Shown here piece by piece: positions 19,312 to 25,266 of a DNA stretch of 25,266 bases. The first letter of the stretch is position 1. Each line of letters starts with the position of its first letter. Under the pieces are notes generated by a model. That model made no database searches, was not told the DNA's origin, and saw nothing but the letters and a program-made list of their open reading frames with translations. A program made the position numbers and the translations under genes. This DNA comes from Chara braunii. Taxonomy: Eukaryota; Streptophyta; Charophyceae; Charales; Characeae. The DNA lies in NCBI GenBank assembly GCA_003427395.1, contig BFEA01000058.1:1653842-1679107 (forward strand), written 5' to 3'.

Positions 19312-19326
19312 GCCCTCAGTAATTTT

Positions 19327-19402
19327 TTCAGTTTTTTTACCTCCTTCATTTTTTTTTTTTCTACTCATCTGATTTGATTGCATCTGGATTGAAACTCGGG
19401 AC
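19327..19402 (-). mobile_element. 5'-truncated SINE fragment at the same target site
   Basis: On the minus strand, GAGTTTCAATCCAGATG (B-box-like) leads to AGATGAGTAG and a poly(A) of 11. It is bounded by GCCCTCAGTAATTTT (19312-19326) and GCCCTCACTAATTTT (19403-19417), so this target word occurs three times around two insertions. Confidence 0.6.
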
Positions 19403-19690
19403 GCCCTCACTAATTTTATTTCCCCCCCCCTTCCTTTTTTTTAACTGTACTCATCAAATCGAGCCCGGAATACAAAAAAGAATAGCCATATTCATGATGA
19501 GCAACCAACCAACCAACCACCCAAAAATAGAAAAGTAAATAAACCACTCATTAATATCATATTAGGCTTATTAGCATACTCCCCTAAAAAGAAAAAGAGC
19601 AAAACTCATGGAAGCATATTCTACGTTTTAGCGTGCAACTAACTCAGCTTCCGCTTCTGGTAAATCAAAAGGAGCACCATTCGTTTATCT

Positions 19691-19735
19691 CTTTAAAAAA
19701 AAGAAAAAGAAAAAAAAAAGGAAAAAAAAAAAACG
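19691..19735 (+). mobile_element. A-rich insertion with target duplication
   Basis: CTTT followed by A8GA5GA10GGA12CG, flanked by ATTCGTTTATCT (19679-19690) and ATTCGTTTTATCT (19736-19748; one extra T). Confidence 0.65.
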
Positions 19736-19748
19736 ATTCGTTTTATCT

Positions 19749-19855
19749 GGATTCGAACTTGGGGGTCTCTATTTCAACAGTTCATGGGTGTACCAACTGA
19801 GGTAGGCCCTTTTTTTTTTTTTTTTTTTTTTTTTTAGCTAGGCCCATTTGGTACC
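19749..19855 (-). mobile_element. tRNA-derived SINE head with a poly(A) inserted near its 5' end
   Basis: On the minus strand, CCTACCTCAGTTGGTACACC (A-box), GAACTGTTGAAATAGAGAC and AAGTTCGAATCC (B-box) match the SINE family at 13836. A poly(T) of 26 (19810-19835, followed by AGC) sits between two copies of TAGGCCC (19803-19809 and 19839-19845). Confidence 0.7.
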
Positions 19856-19950
19856 CCTCAGTAATTTTTTTCGCACCAGTAAGCAGAAAAAGAACTTCCA
19901 AGGACACCATCAAAGAAGATGTGATGAGGCATTTGAAAGTTTCAACATTC

Positions 19951-19980
19951 CCACAAAACAAAAAAAAAAAAAAAAAAAAG
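19951..19980 (+). mobile_element. Near-pure poly(A) insertion
   Basis: CCACAAAAC plus about 19 A and one G, flanked by TTCAACATTC at 19941-19950 and 19981-19990. Confidence 0.75.
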
Positions 19981-20030
19981 TTCAACATTCGTGATATATT
20001 TCAAAGGTATGCTTCAATAGTCCAGTAGCA

Positions 20031-20054
20031 AAAAAAAAAAAAAAAAAAAAAAAA
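20031..20054 (+). mobile_element. Pure poly(A) insertion with 11-bp target duplication
   Basis: Twenty-four A and nothing else, flanked by GTCCAGTAGCA at 20020-20030 and again at 20055-20065. It is the cleanest example in the window. Confidence 0.8.
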
Positions 20055-20065
20055 GTCCAGTAGCA

Positions 20066-20248
20066 GGTCGTTATTCAGGAGTTTTATGGAGGTTAGGCTA
20101 AAGCCTGTAAGCTAAGCTGGCTGATGCTGTCAGTAACCGGGGTTGAATTGTGAGGTCCCCGGCCTTCCTTATGGCATTTAATGATCAAGAATTAATTCGC
20201 TAAAAAAATAAAAAAAATAAAAAAAAGAAATAGATGATGATGAAGACT
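20066..20248. other. Possible decayed SINE
   Basis: A weak B-box-like phrase (CCGGGGTTGAATTG, 20137) is followed by a body and an A-rich tract at 20202-20230. It is suggestive only. Confidence 0.25.
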
Positions 20249-20258
20249 CTCACGAGCA

Positions 20259-20289
20259 AAAAAAAGGACGGGGAAAAAAAAAAAAAAAA
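20259..20289 (+). mobile_element. A-rich insertion with 8-bp target duplication
   Basis: A7 GGACGGGG A16, flanked by CACGAGCA at 20251-20258 and 20290-20297. Confidence 0.7.
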
Positions 20290-20594
20290 CACGAGCATGA
20301 AGAGTGAGAAGGAGCAGGAGGAGGGGTAAAGGAGGAGGAGGAGTAAAGGAGGACGAGAAAGAGGCAGTAAAAATTATTGAACCAAAATGGAGAAAAAATC
20401 AAAAAAAAAAAATCATCCGTGCAGGAGATGTCGTCATCAAGTGGTGGGTGCCCCGCGCGCCGACGGAGGGCAGGCAAGTTGCCACTCAAAGCGCGCCGAT
20501 GGATTACAGGAATGGATGTTTCGACACGTGGCAACAGCGGCGGCGATCTGCGGGAAAGGGAGGAACGGAATCACGAATGTTTTCTACATGTTTA

Positions 20595-20627
20595 TTATTA
20601 TTATTATTTTTTGGATTTTTTTTTTTT
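20595..20627 (-). mobile_element. T-rich insertion with 10-bp target duplication
   Basis: (TTA)n, T6, GGA, T12 on the plus strand (an A-rich tail on the minus), flanked by TACATGTTTA at 20585-20594 and 20628-20637. Confidence 0.7.
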
Positions 20628-20639
20628 TACATGTTTAGA

Positions 20640-21030
20640 GATAACAGGATTGTGAGATTTATTAAACCCCGGCCGACTAGAAGGACGACAGAACTGATTT
20701 TTTTTTGGTCTTTTGTGAGGACAATAAAATTGGTCCTCACTGCTTTAAAACCAGGGGGGGCGGGGGGGGAACAAACAAGAAACTGCCGAGGAGCGGAGGA
20801 CACCCTTCCCACACTTTCCAGGGCCATTCTCGGAACTGCCGAGAAGTGTTTATTTCAGCAGAGAGGAAGGGGGGGAGGAGGGAGGGAGGGGCCATCGAAA
20901 TGACCCATTCCAGAGCCAGATCGTTTTTATCGTGGACCAAAATGGCCAATCCATTGCCCGGAATGTAGCACGTGTGCCTTACTGGCGTTAGGTCCGTGTT
21001 TAGGGTCGTCTAAGGAACCCGGTAAGGAAG
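20640..21030. other. Intron 1 sequence, no gene seen
   Basis: Open frames on both strands have no recognisable domain. GAACTGCCGAG-type words occur twice (20781, 20833), and there is a G-run (20754-20769). Confidence 0.4.
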
Positions 21031-21032
21031 GG

Positions 21033-21033
<1 letters not shown>

Positions 21034-21102
<69 letters not shown>
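21034..21102. repeat. (GA)n microsatellite
   Basis: About 34 GA units in intron 1, with a second shorter GA tract at 21180-21208. Confidence 0.95.
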
Positions 21103-21106
<4 letters not shown>

Positions 21107-21109
21107 TGA

Positions 21110-21870
21110 ACAACAAGATTGAACTGCCTATCCCATTGACAAGGAAGAAAACGCCAACCGAGAGGAGGAAGGGGAAGGAAGAGAGAGTGAGAGAGAGAGA
21201 GAGAGAGCGGGGAGGAAGGGGTCCTCATCAACTTCTACCGGCCATGCCCAAATGGAAATTGCCATATCCGTTGCCGGCACGGTCGATGGATTGCAATGCA
21301 GCGGGGCGGGGGCCATGGTGGGAACGCCGCGGCAAGCGACTGTGACTCGACAGGTGGGCACTGTCGAGATCGTTGGATGTAAGAATACAGTAGTTATTAC
21401 CGTAGAAAGAAGGCGGCGAAATGAATTGAGATTGAGATTGGACATTAAAGCTGTTCATAAAATGAAGTCGAGAGCGAAAAGAAGGGCAGGAAGGAAGATC
21501 ACGCCATGAGGTGAGGTGCATGATCCGTCAATAGATAAATACTAAATAAAGCAATAAATAAATTAATTACTTAATTAATTAATAAATTAATAAACAAAGA
21601 CCGAAATCTCTTCAGGCAGCTCGTGACGACAAAGAGATTCCACCAGCCGACAAAGAAAGCAGAAGGAGGAGGGCATTGAACTGGAAGGCTGGGAACTGTT
21701 CGTGCCAAAACTTTTTGGCGCCAAATTTTTTGGGCGCCGAAATTTTTGGCGCCAAAAACGGGGGATCAGAGGTAGAGGGGTAAGAGATGATGGAAAAGAG
21801 GAGGGAGGGAGGGAGGGAGGGAGGGAGGGCAGTGAGAACCGGGAGAGATTAAAGGGGGCTGAAGCGAGGA
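21110..21870. other. 5' part of intron 1, no gene seen
   Basis: No conserved protein was recognised. It contains (GGGA)n at 21800-21828 and a cluster of GGCGCC palindromes at 21714-21758 about 130 bp inside the intron. Confidence 0.45.
21714..21758. promoter_or_regulatory. Cluster of E2F-like palindromes
   Basis: TTTGGCGCCAAA (21714-21725), TTTGGGCGCCGAAA (21729-21742) and TTTTTGGCGCCAAAAA (21743-21758). Each contains sequence matching or close to the E2F consensus TTTSSCGC on both strands. It lies just inside intron 1. Function is inferred from the motif only. Confidence 0.35.
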
Positions 21871-21875
21871 CGCAC

Positions 21876-22309
21876 CCAGGTGTCACTAACAGAGGGGAAG
21901 CGGAGGCAGGAGCCTTCTCCTCCAACACCAGAGACTCGTTGGCCGCCATAGCCGATACCGAAAGCGGGATTACGTGGCGACATCTCGTAGCTCCTCTGTC
22001 ATTTCCAGAGATTGTCTGGAAGCTGTCGGACGATCCAAGGAAATCGCTCTCACGGAGACCACTCGAGGAGGAGCCTACGCCGTTCGGCCACGTGGCACGA
22101 TCACGAGCGATGGATACGCGCTGTCTATGGTGCGCCGCCATCGCTAGCGAACTTGGTAAAGGTCGCGGCGATGGCGATGGCGATACCGACCAGCTGCCCG
22201 ACGTGTGCCCAGGATCAAGCCCCCGATGTAACCCTCCTCCTCCTCCTGCTGCTGCTGCTGCTCCACTCATTGCACAGTAGGCTGCCGCCATGGTGGCTGT
22301 GGACGCCAT
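21876..22309 (-). CDS. AHASS: AHAS small subunit, exon 1 (plastid transit-type N-terminus)
   Basis: First coding exon of a nuclear gene for the regulatory subunit of acetohydroxyacid synthase, the first common step of branched-chain amino acid synthesis in plastids. The frame opens at ATG 22309 (MASTATMAAAYCAMSG), then Ala/Gly/Ser/Arg-rich sequence with few acidic residues to about residue 115, as expected of a transit peptide. A short linker with EEKAPASAS follows. Two donors fit: GT at 21890 (419-nt exon) or GT at 21875 (434-nt exon). Both leave two bases of a codon, and exon 2 starts with one base that completes it. The 21875 site (GG|GTGCGT) matches the donor consensus better. The frame stays open to 21587, but that part is low-complexity and probably intron. 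Assignment as exon 1 rests on phase, strand, transit-like composition and position; I recognise no conserved AHAS residues here. A second in-frame ATG lies 6 codons in. Confidence 0.6.
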
Positions 22310-22720
22310 AGCCAGAGACCTTCAAGCTGCCGCCGTCAAACGCTCCCTTCTTCTTCTTCTTCTTCTTCTTCTTCTTCTTCTTCAATTTGACTGCTTATCG
22401 CAAAGAAGAGAGAGAGTCGCAGCTGACAAGATGCTCTCTCCTGTGGATCTTCGGTGAATCCGTAGAGCAGCCGGTCTTCTTTTCTTCGCTGACGATCGTG
22501 TAATTGCAGAGCAGTGCTCTTACACTACTCGACTTGATTGATGGGGCCTGATTAATCGATTGATATTGATCGATTGATTGATTGGTAGGTGGGAAACTCC
22601 TCCTCCCATTAACATTTCCTCCTCCCTCACCTGGAAACCGGAATAGACATAAAATGAGCCTCCCAACCGGAAATCCACGTCCCCAGTTTTGTTGTTATTT
22701 TATTATATTTTCACGTCTGT
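22310..22720 (-). promoter_or_regulatory. 5' leader and likely promoter region of the AHAS gene
   Basis: Sequence upstream of the ATG at 22309. It contains a (CTT)n tract at 22346-22384, read as GAA repeats in the leader, and an AT-rich TATA-like stretch near 22694-22712 on the plus strand, about 390 nt upstream. No transcript start can be placed from sequence alone. The region also has short ATTGATCGATTGATTG-type repeats at 22555-22585. Confidence 0.3.
22346..22384. repeat. (CTT)n microsatellite
   Basis: About 13 CTT units, just upstream of the AHAS start codon and probably in its 5' leader. Confidence 0.95.
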
Positions 22721-22727
22721 GGGCGTT

Positions 22728-22890
22728 GCCGCACGGCACACGAAACGAAAAACGAAACGAATGTATCCTCTTCCCCTAGCAAATGGCCAGGTTCATCGGT
22801 TTGCTATGAATAGTAACGAGTGTATTTTGCCACCTTTGGTGGCCAGATGCACTCGTTTCGTTTTCGTTTCCGTTCCGTGTGCCGTGCGGC
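22728..22890. repeat. 163-bp hairpin upstream of the AHAS gene
   Basis: Arms 22728-22768 and about 22846-22890 (GCCGCACGGCACACG and its complement, then AACGAAAACGAAACGA-type text) pair with few mismatches. The right part can also pair with a nearer segment, AACGAGTGTATTTTGCCACC (22815-22834), giving two alternative folds. It may be a MITE. Confidence 0.75.
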
Positions 22891-22964
22891 GAGACCCCTG
22901 TATCATGTCATCTCTCGACTTGTACATGTCATCACCGTGGCGTGGAAGATCCAAAATGACGATC

Positions 22965-23106
22965 GTTTTTTTTTTTTTTTTTTTCCTCATCATTGAACTG
23001 ACCGGCCCCAAGTAATTCAGTATTATCTCATTCTGGTCATCGGGAGGATTTGAACTCCCGGTCTGTATTTCAACAGTTGGGGGGCTACGCCAACTGGGGG
23101 TATACT
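22965..23106 (-). mobile_element. tRNA-derived SINE, nearly full length
   Basis: On the minus strand, CAGTTGGCGTAGCCCCCCAA (A-box region), CTGTTGAAATACAGACC and GAGTTCAAATCC (B-box) lead to a body with GGGGCCGGTCAGTTCAATGA and an A tail of about 20 (22968-22985). Body and head match the SINE at 13836. Confidence 0.8.
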
Positions 23107-23270
23107 CACACTACCGGTAATACTTTTCTGCTTATTTGTGGACAGAATTGCGGCTAGATGCATACAGTTGTGCCGGAAATTGGGGTCGGATGCATTTTGG
23201 AAAGTGCTATTGTGAGTACGCCCGGAGCTAGGGCGGTTGGTTTTCTTACTTTCTTCTGTTTTTTGCTTTT
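23107..23270. other. 5'-flank sequence, nothing recognised
   Basis: No coding or repeat signal was identified. Confidence 0.4.
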
Positions 23271-23272
23271 TG

Positions 23273-23422
23273 CCATTTCTCGATTTATGCGTGTCATCCT
23301 TTTGCTTGACTCATCAAGTTCCACCATCTGGATTCGAACTTGGGTCTGCATTTTTCAACAGTCGTCCCACTGAGCTACGTCCGCAGGGGCCATTATGCTC
23401 ATCTTCTCTGTATCGTCCCGGA
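23273..23422 (-). pseudogene. U6 snRNA copy interrupted by a SINE head
   Basis: On the minus strand, U6 sequence GGGACGATACAGAGAAGATG and ATGGCCCCTGCG is followed by a tRNA-like head (GTAGCTCAGTGGGACGACTG, GTTGAAAAATGCAGACC, AGTTCGAATCC; 23302-23382). Then U6 resumes (AAGGATGACACGCATAAATC, GAGAAATGG). The U6 5' portion has lost about 18 nt. The SINE could have inserted into U6, or the two were joined by template switching. Confidence 0.75.
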
Positions 23423-23439
23423 GGGCTCTTTTTGTGTTT

Positions 23440-23820
23440 TGGTGCCAGTCGTTTTCTAAGACCTGCCCACTCGGCATTTCAGAACAGGCACGTACTCACG
23501 TTGGGACTTTGATGGATGTATCTGACGGCAATTGCCGCCAATTGCAATCACAAAAGTCCCCGCCGTAAGAGCGTGGCAGCACTCATCTATCTCGTCCTCT
23601 GGCTAGTCTAATAATAGTACTGGGGAACACCAACCCACCCGGATCTCTCCCTAGCCCACGGGGTAGGCTGGCACCACAGCGGTGGTGCAAGAGCAAGGCT
23701 GTACCAGTCCCTCATCACGGTGATGAGGGGTGGGCAGAGCGCGTTAACTATTTCCAAAACGTTTCCAAAACGTGTGGCATCTGCAATAGAGAAATCACCC
23801 AGTCCTTGGAACTATACGGA
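23440..23820. other. 5'-flank sequence with short palindromes
   Basis: No gene. Local inverted repeats include CCCTCATCAC/GTGATGAGGG (23711-23731, 1-nt loop) and ACCAC/GTGGT (23672-23686). Confidence 0.45.
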
Positions 23821-23846
23821 CAGGGCCACGGTCCCACTAGCAAACT

Positions 23847-23973
23847 GGGTTGGCTCTGAAAGGAAGAGCACAACCGCAGATCACCCACTACGGGCCTAGC
23901 CACACCCAGTTGGCTAGTGGCTAGGCCCGTAGTGGGTGATCTGCGTTTGTGCTCTTCCCTTCAGAGCCAACCC
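23847..23973. repeat. 127-bp hairpin with 55-bp arms
   Basis: Arms 23847-23901 and 23919-23973 pair with two mismatches around a 17-nt loop. The arm starts GGGTTGGCTCTGAA. The preceding CCACTAGCAAACTGGG (23834-23849) also pairs with CCCAGTTGGCTAGTGG (23905-23920), so alternative folds exist. The TCCCACTAGC end relates it to the element at 18859. Confidence 0.8.
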
Positions 23974-23979
23974 ACCTCG

Positions 23980-24159
23980 AAACCATGAAAAGTTTCAAGA
24001 GCTGTCAGACATTTTCAAGAGTTGTACTTTCAAGAGTTTTGGCCCTTCGCCACGCAGAGTTGTACTTTCTAGGATGACACGTATGTTTTTGTTGTGTGCT
24101 GAGATGTGTGCTGCACACCTCTTGAAACTTGAGGGTCCTTCATGTGCTTGGCCGAGCTG
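23980..24159. other. 5'-flank sequence with repeated TTTCAAGAG words
   Basis: TTTCAAGAG or its complement occurs many times between 23990 and 24420. No gene is recognised. Confidence 0.5.
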
Positions 24160-24175
24160 GAACCCTTGAGTTCCA

Positions 24176-24262
24176 TTTCTCGATTTATGCGTGTCATCCT
24201 TGCACAGGGGCCATGCTAATCTTCTATGTATCGTTCCAATTTTAACGGATGTCCCGAAAGAC
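24176..24262 (-). pseudogene. Retroposed U6 snRNA copy with 16-bp target duplication
   Basis: On the minus strand it starts at GTCTTTCGGGACATCCGTTA and runs through AAAATTGGAACGATACATAG, AAGATTAGCATGGCCCCTG, GCAAGGATGACACGCATAAA and TCGAGAAA. It is very close to plant U6 but lacks the last ~15 nt. GAACCCTTGAGTTCCA (24160-24175) and GAAACCTTGAGTTCCA (24263-24278) flank it. There is no upstream promoter, so it is a 3'-truncated retrocopy. Confidence 0.88.
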
Positions 24263-24484
24263 GAAACCTTGAGTTCCAGAGGCAGGGGAATTGGCCATTT
24301 CAAGAGGGAACTCTGGAAACCCACTTCTGACACCTCTTGAAAGAAAATTTCCCTAACACTTTCAAGAGGCTGTGTGGCGGTGTAGGGACTCTTGAAAACA
24401 TGTTTTCAAGAGTAGTGTGGCGAGGCCCTATTTTCTGCACCTCTCTACAAACACATCTAGATTGGGAAGTAAAAATCAATCCTC

Positions 24485-24502
24485 TTTGCTAGTGGGATCT
24501 CG
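24485..24502. repeat. CACTAGC-type terminus
   Basis: TTTGCTAGTGGGATCTCG, the complement of the end motif at 23831 (GTCCCACTAGCAAA). Together they could bound a ~670-bp element that contains the U6 copy at 24176. Confidence 0.5.
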
Positions 24503-24506
24503 CCCC

Positions 24507-24673
24507 AGAAGATCAGCATGGCCCCTACGCAGGGATGGCTCATGCCCAGAAATAGTGAGGTGCAGTCTGTGGGGAAATATCTTAGTAGAGCAACTGGCCT
24601 ACCCACCCATGAACTACTGAACAAAAGACCTGGGTTCGAGTTCCACTTCGATCAGACGAGTGAAAAAAAAAAA
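24507..24673 (+). mobile_element. U6 fragment followed by a tRNA-derived SINE
   Basis: AGAAGATCAGCATGGCCCCT and ACGCAGGGATGG (24507-24540) match the middle of U6. About 30 nt further, TAGTAGAGCAACTGGCC, then GGGTTCGAGTTCC (B-box, about 24632-24644) and an 11-A tail (24663-24673) form a SINE-like unit. This is the second U6/tRNA-like junction in the window. Confidence 0.6.
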
Positions 24674-24870
24674 TGTGCCTGTCCATCCAGGCCTTTCCCA
24701 AGTCCACCTGTCACCCAATTCCAGTCCTGTCCCCGTCATTCTACCTAGTGGCTATTTTGTCCCTGTCAGACGCACAACCACACATCACTACATATATATC
24801 ATCAAATAGAACTGCCTGGTTATATAGAGACATGGATATATCTCTATACTCCTAAGGCAAGCAAAGGGCC
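24674..24870. other. 5'-flank sequence, nothing recognised
   Basis: AT-rich, with no features identified. Confidence 0.4.
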
Positions 24871-25208
24871 CACCGTGACGCGTCCCGCGGGCCCAGCGAA
24901 AATAGGTGGGGAGGGTCGCGGGACCTGGGCAAGGAAAATCGGCGAGGCGTTTCGTGTCCGCGCCGCGAGGGACTTGGACGTGGCTTTTCGCGGAGGGCGT
25001 GGGCAAGGGGAAAAGGGTGGGCCAAGCTGCGAAAGCGCGGCGCGCGCGGAAATTGACCGTGGCGGTTCGCAAAAAAGGGCGGGTTGAGGGGAGGCCTGCC
25101 GGTAACTGCCACAGGCGGCATCGCAAGAGGGGAGGGGTGTCGGTTGGCGGGAAAGTGGATTGCTATCGGGCGGGTGCGGGGGAGGGTCGCGTCGGCAGGA
25201 GGTAGGGG
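24871..25208. other. GC- and CpG-rich block
   Basis: Abrupt change to GC-rich, CpG-dense sequence with loosely repeated words such as GGCGTTTCG, GGCTTTTCGCGG and GGCGGTTCGC. Open frames on both strands are Pro/Arg- or Gly/Arg-rich, as expected from composition. It could be a CpG-island-like promoter or a repeat. Confidence 0.45.
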
Positions 25209-25218
25209 CTCTCTCTCT

Positions 25219-25266
<48 letters not shown>
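25209..25266. repeat. (CT)n microsatellite
   Basis: CT tract with one CCAT interruption, running off the right edge. Confidence 0.95.

Noticed and set aside
21587-21875. Extension of exon 1 to the end of its open frame
   Set aside because: Low-complexity Ser/Pro sequence past a good donor, and the frame does not lead to an AHAS-like segment.
23700-23760. Hammerhead ribozyme (GTGATGAG phrase in a hairpin)
   Set aside because: The conserved CUGAUGA and GAAAC core elements are not both present; the phrase is explained by a simple palindrome.
24176-24262. Functional U6 gene
   Set aside because: Truncated at the 3' end, flanked by target duplications, and without an upstream U6 element or TATA box on the minus strand.

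Overview
The window looks like nuclear DNA of a streptophyte (land-plant lineage) with a large, repeat-rich genome, probably a charophyte alga such as Chara. That species guess is inference. The evidence is a spliced gene for a plastid acetohydroxyacid synthase (AHAS) small subunit with kilobase-sized introns, plant-type U6 snRNA copies, Ty3/Gypsy relics, tRNA-derived SINEs and many microsatellites. Two assembly gaps sit inside simple repeats (16 N at 10039-10054, 2 N at 16519-16520).

The only host gene I can support runs right to left on the minus strand. Exon 1 (ATG at 22309) encodes a plastid-transit-like N-terminus. Exon 2 (16213-16426) encodes the first ACT domain. Exon 3 (10176-10259) and exon 4 (1384-1452) continue the first half of the protein. 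All junctions have GT/AG sites and agree in phase. Introns are about 5.4, 6.0 and 8.7 kb, and the second half of the protein lies beyond the left edge.

Intron 3 (1453-10175) holds GT/GGGTGT microsatellites, a dispersed repeat family with conserved minus-strand peptide segments, and a Ty3 relic (about 2545-5461) that contains an inverted duplication. Intron 2 (10260-16212) holds a second Ty3 relic broken by a 472-bp piggyBac-like element (TTAA duplications) and a 160-bp tRNA-derived SINE (12-bp duplications). It also holds an 865-bp Mutator-like element with a nested foldback. Intron 1 (16427 to about 21875) holds a degenerate GATA-like array, a ~170-bp tandem repeat broken by a hairpin element, and a dense cluster of target-site-flanked retroinsertions: a U6 copy, a truncated SINE, and at least six near-pure poly(A)/poly(T) inserts.

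The 5' flank of the gene (22310-25266) holds hairpin elements, further SINEs, and more U6 copies, two of them physically joined to SINE sequence. It ends in GC-rich DNA and a (CT)n tract.

The most unusual part of the window is the record of LINE-type reverse transcription acting on poly(A), U6 and tRNA-like RNAs, concentrated in intron 1 and the 5' flank. I see no complete autonomous transposon.
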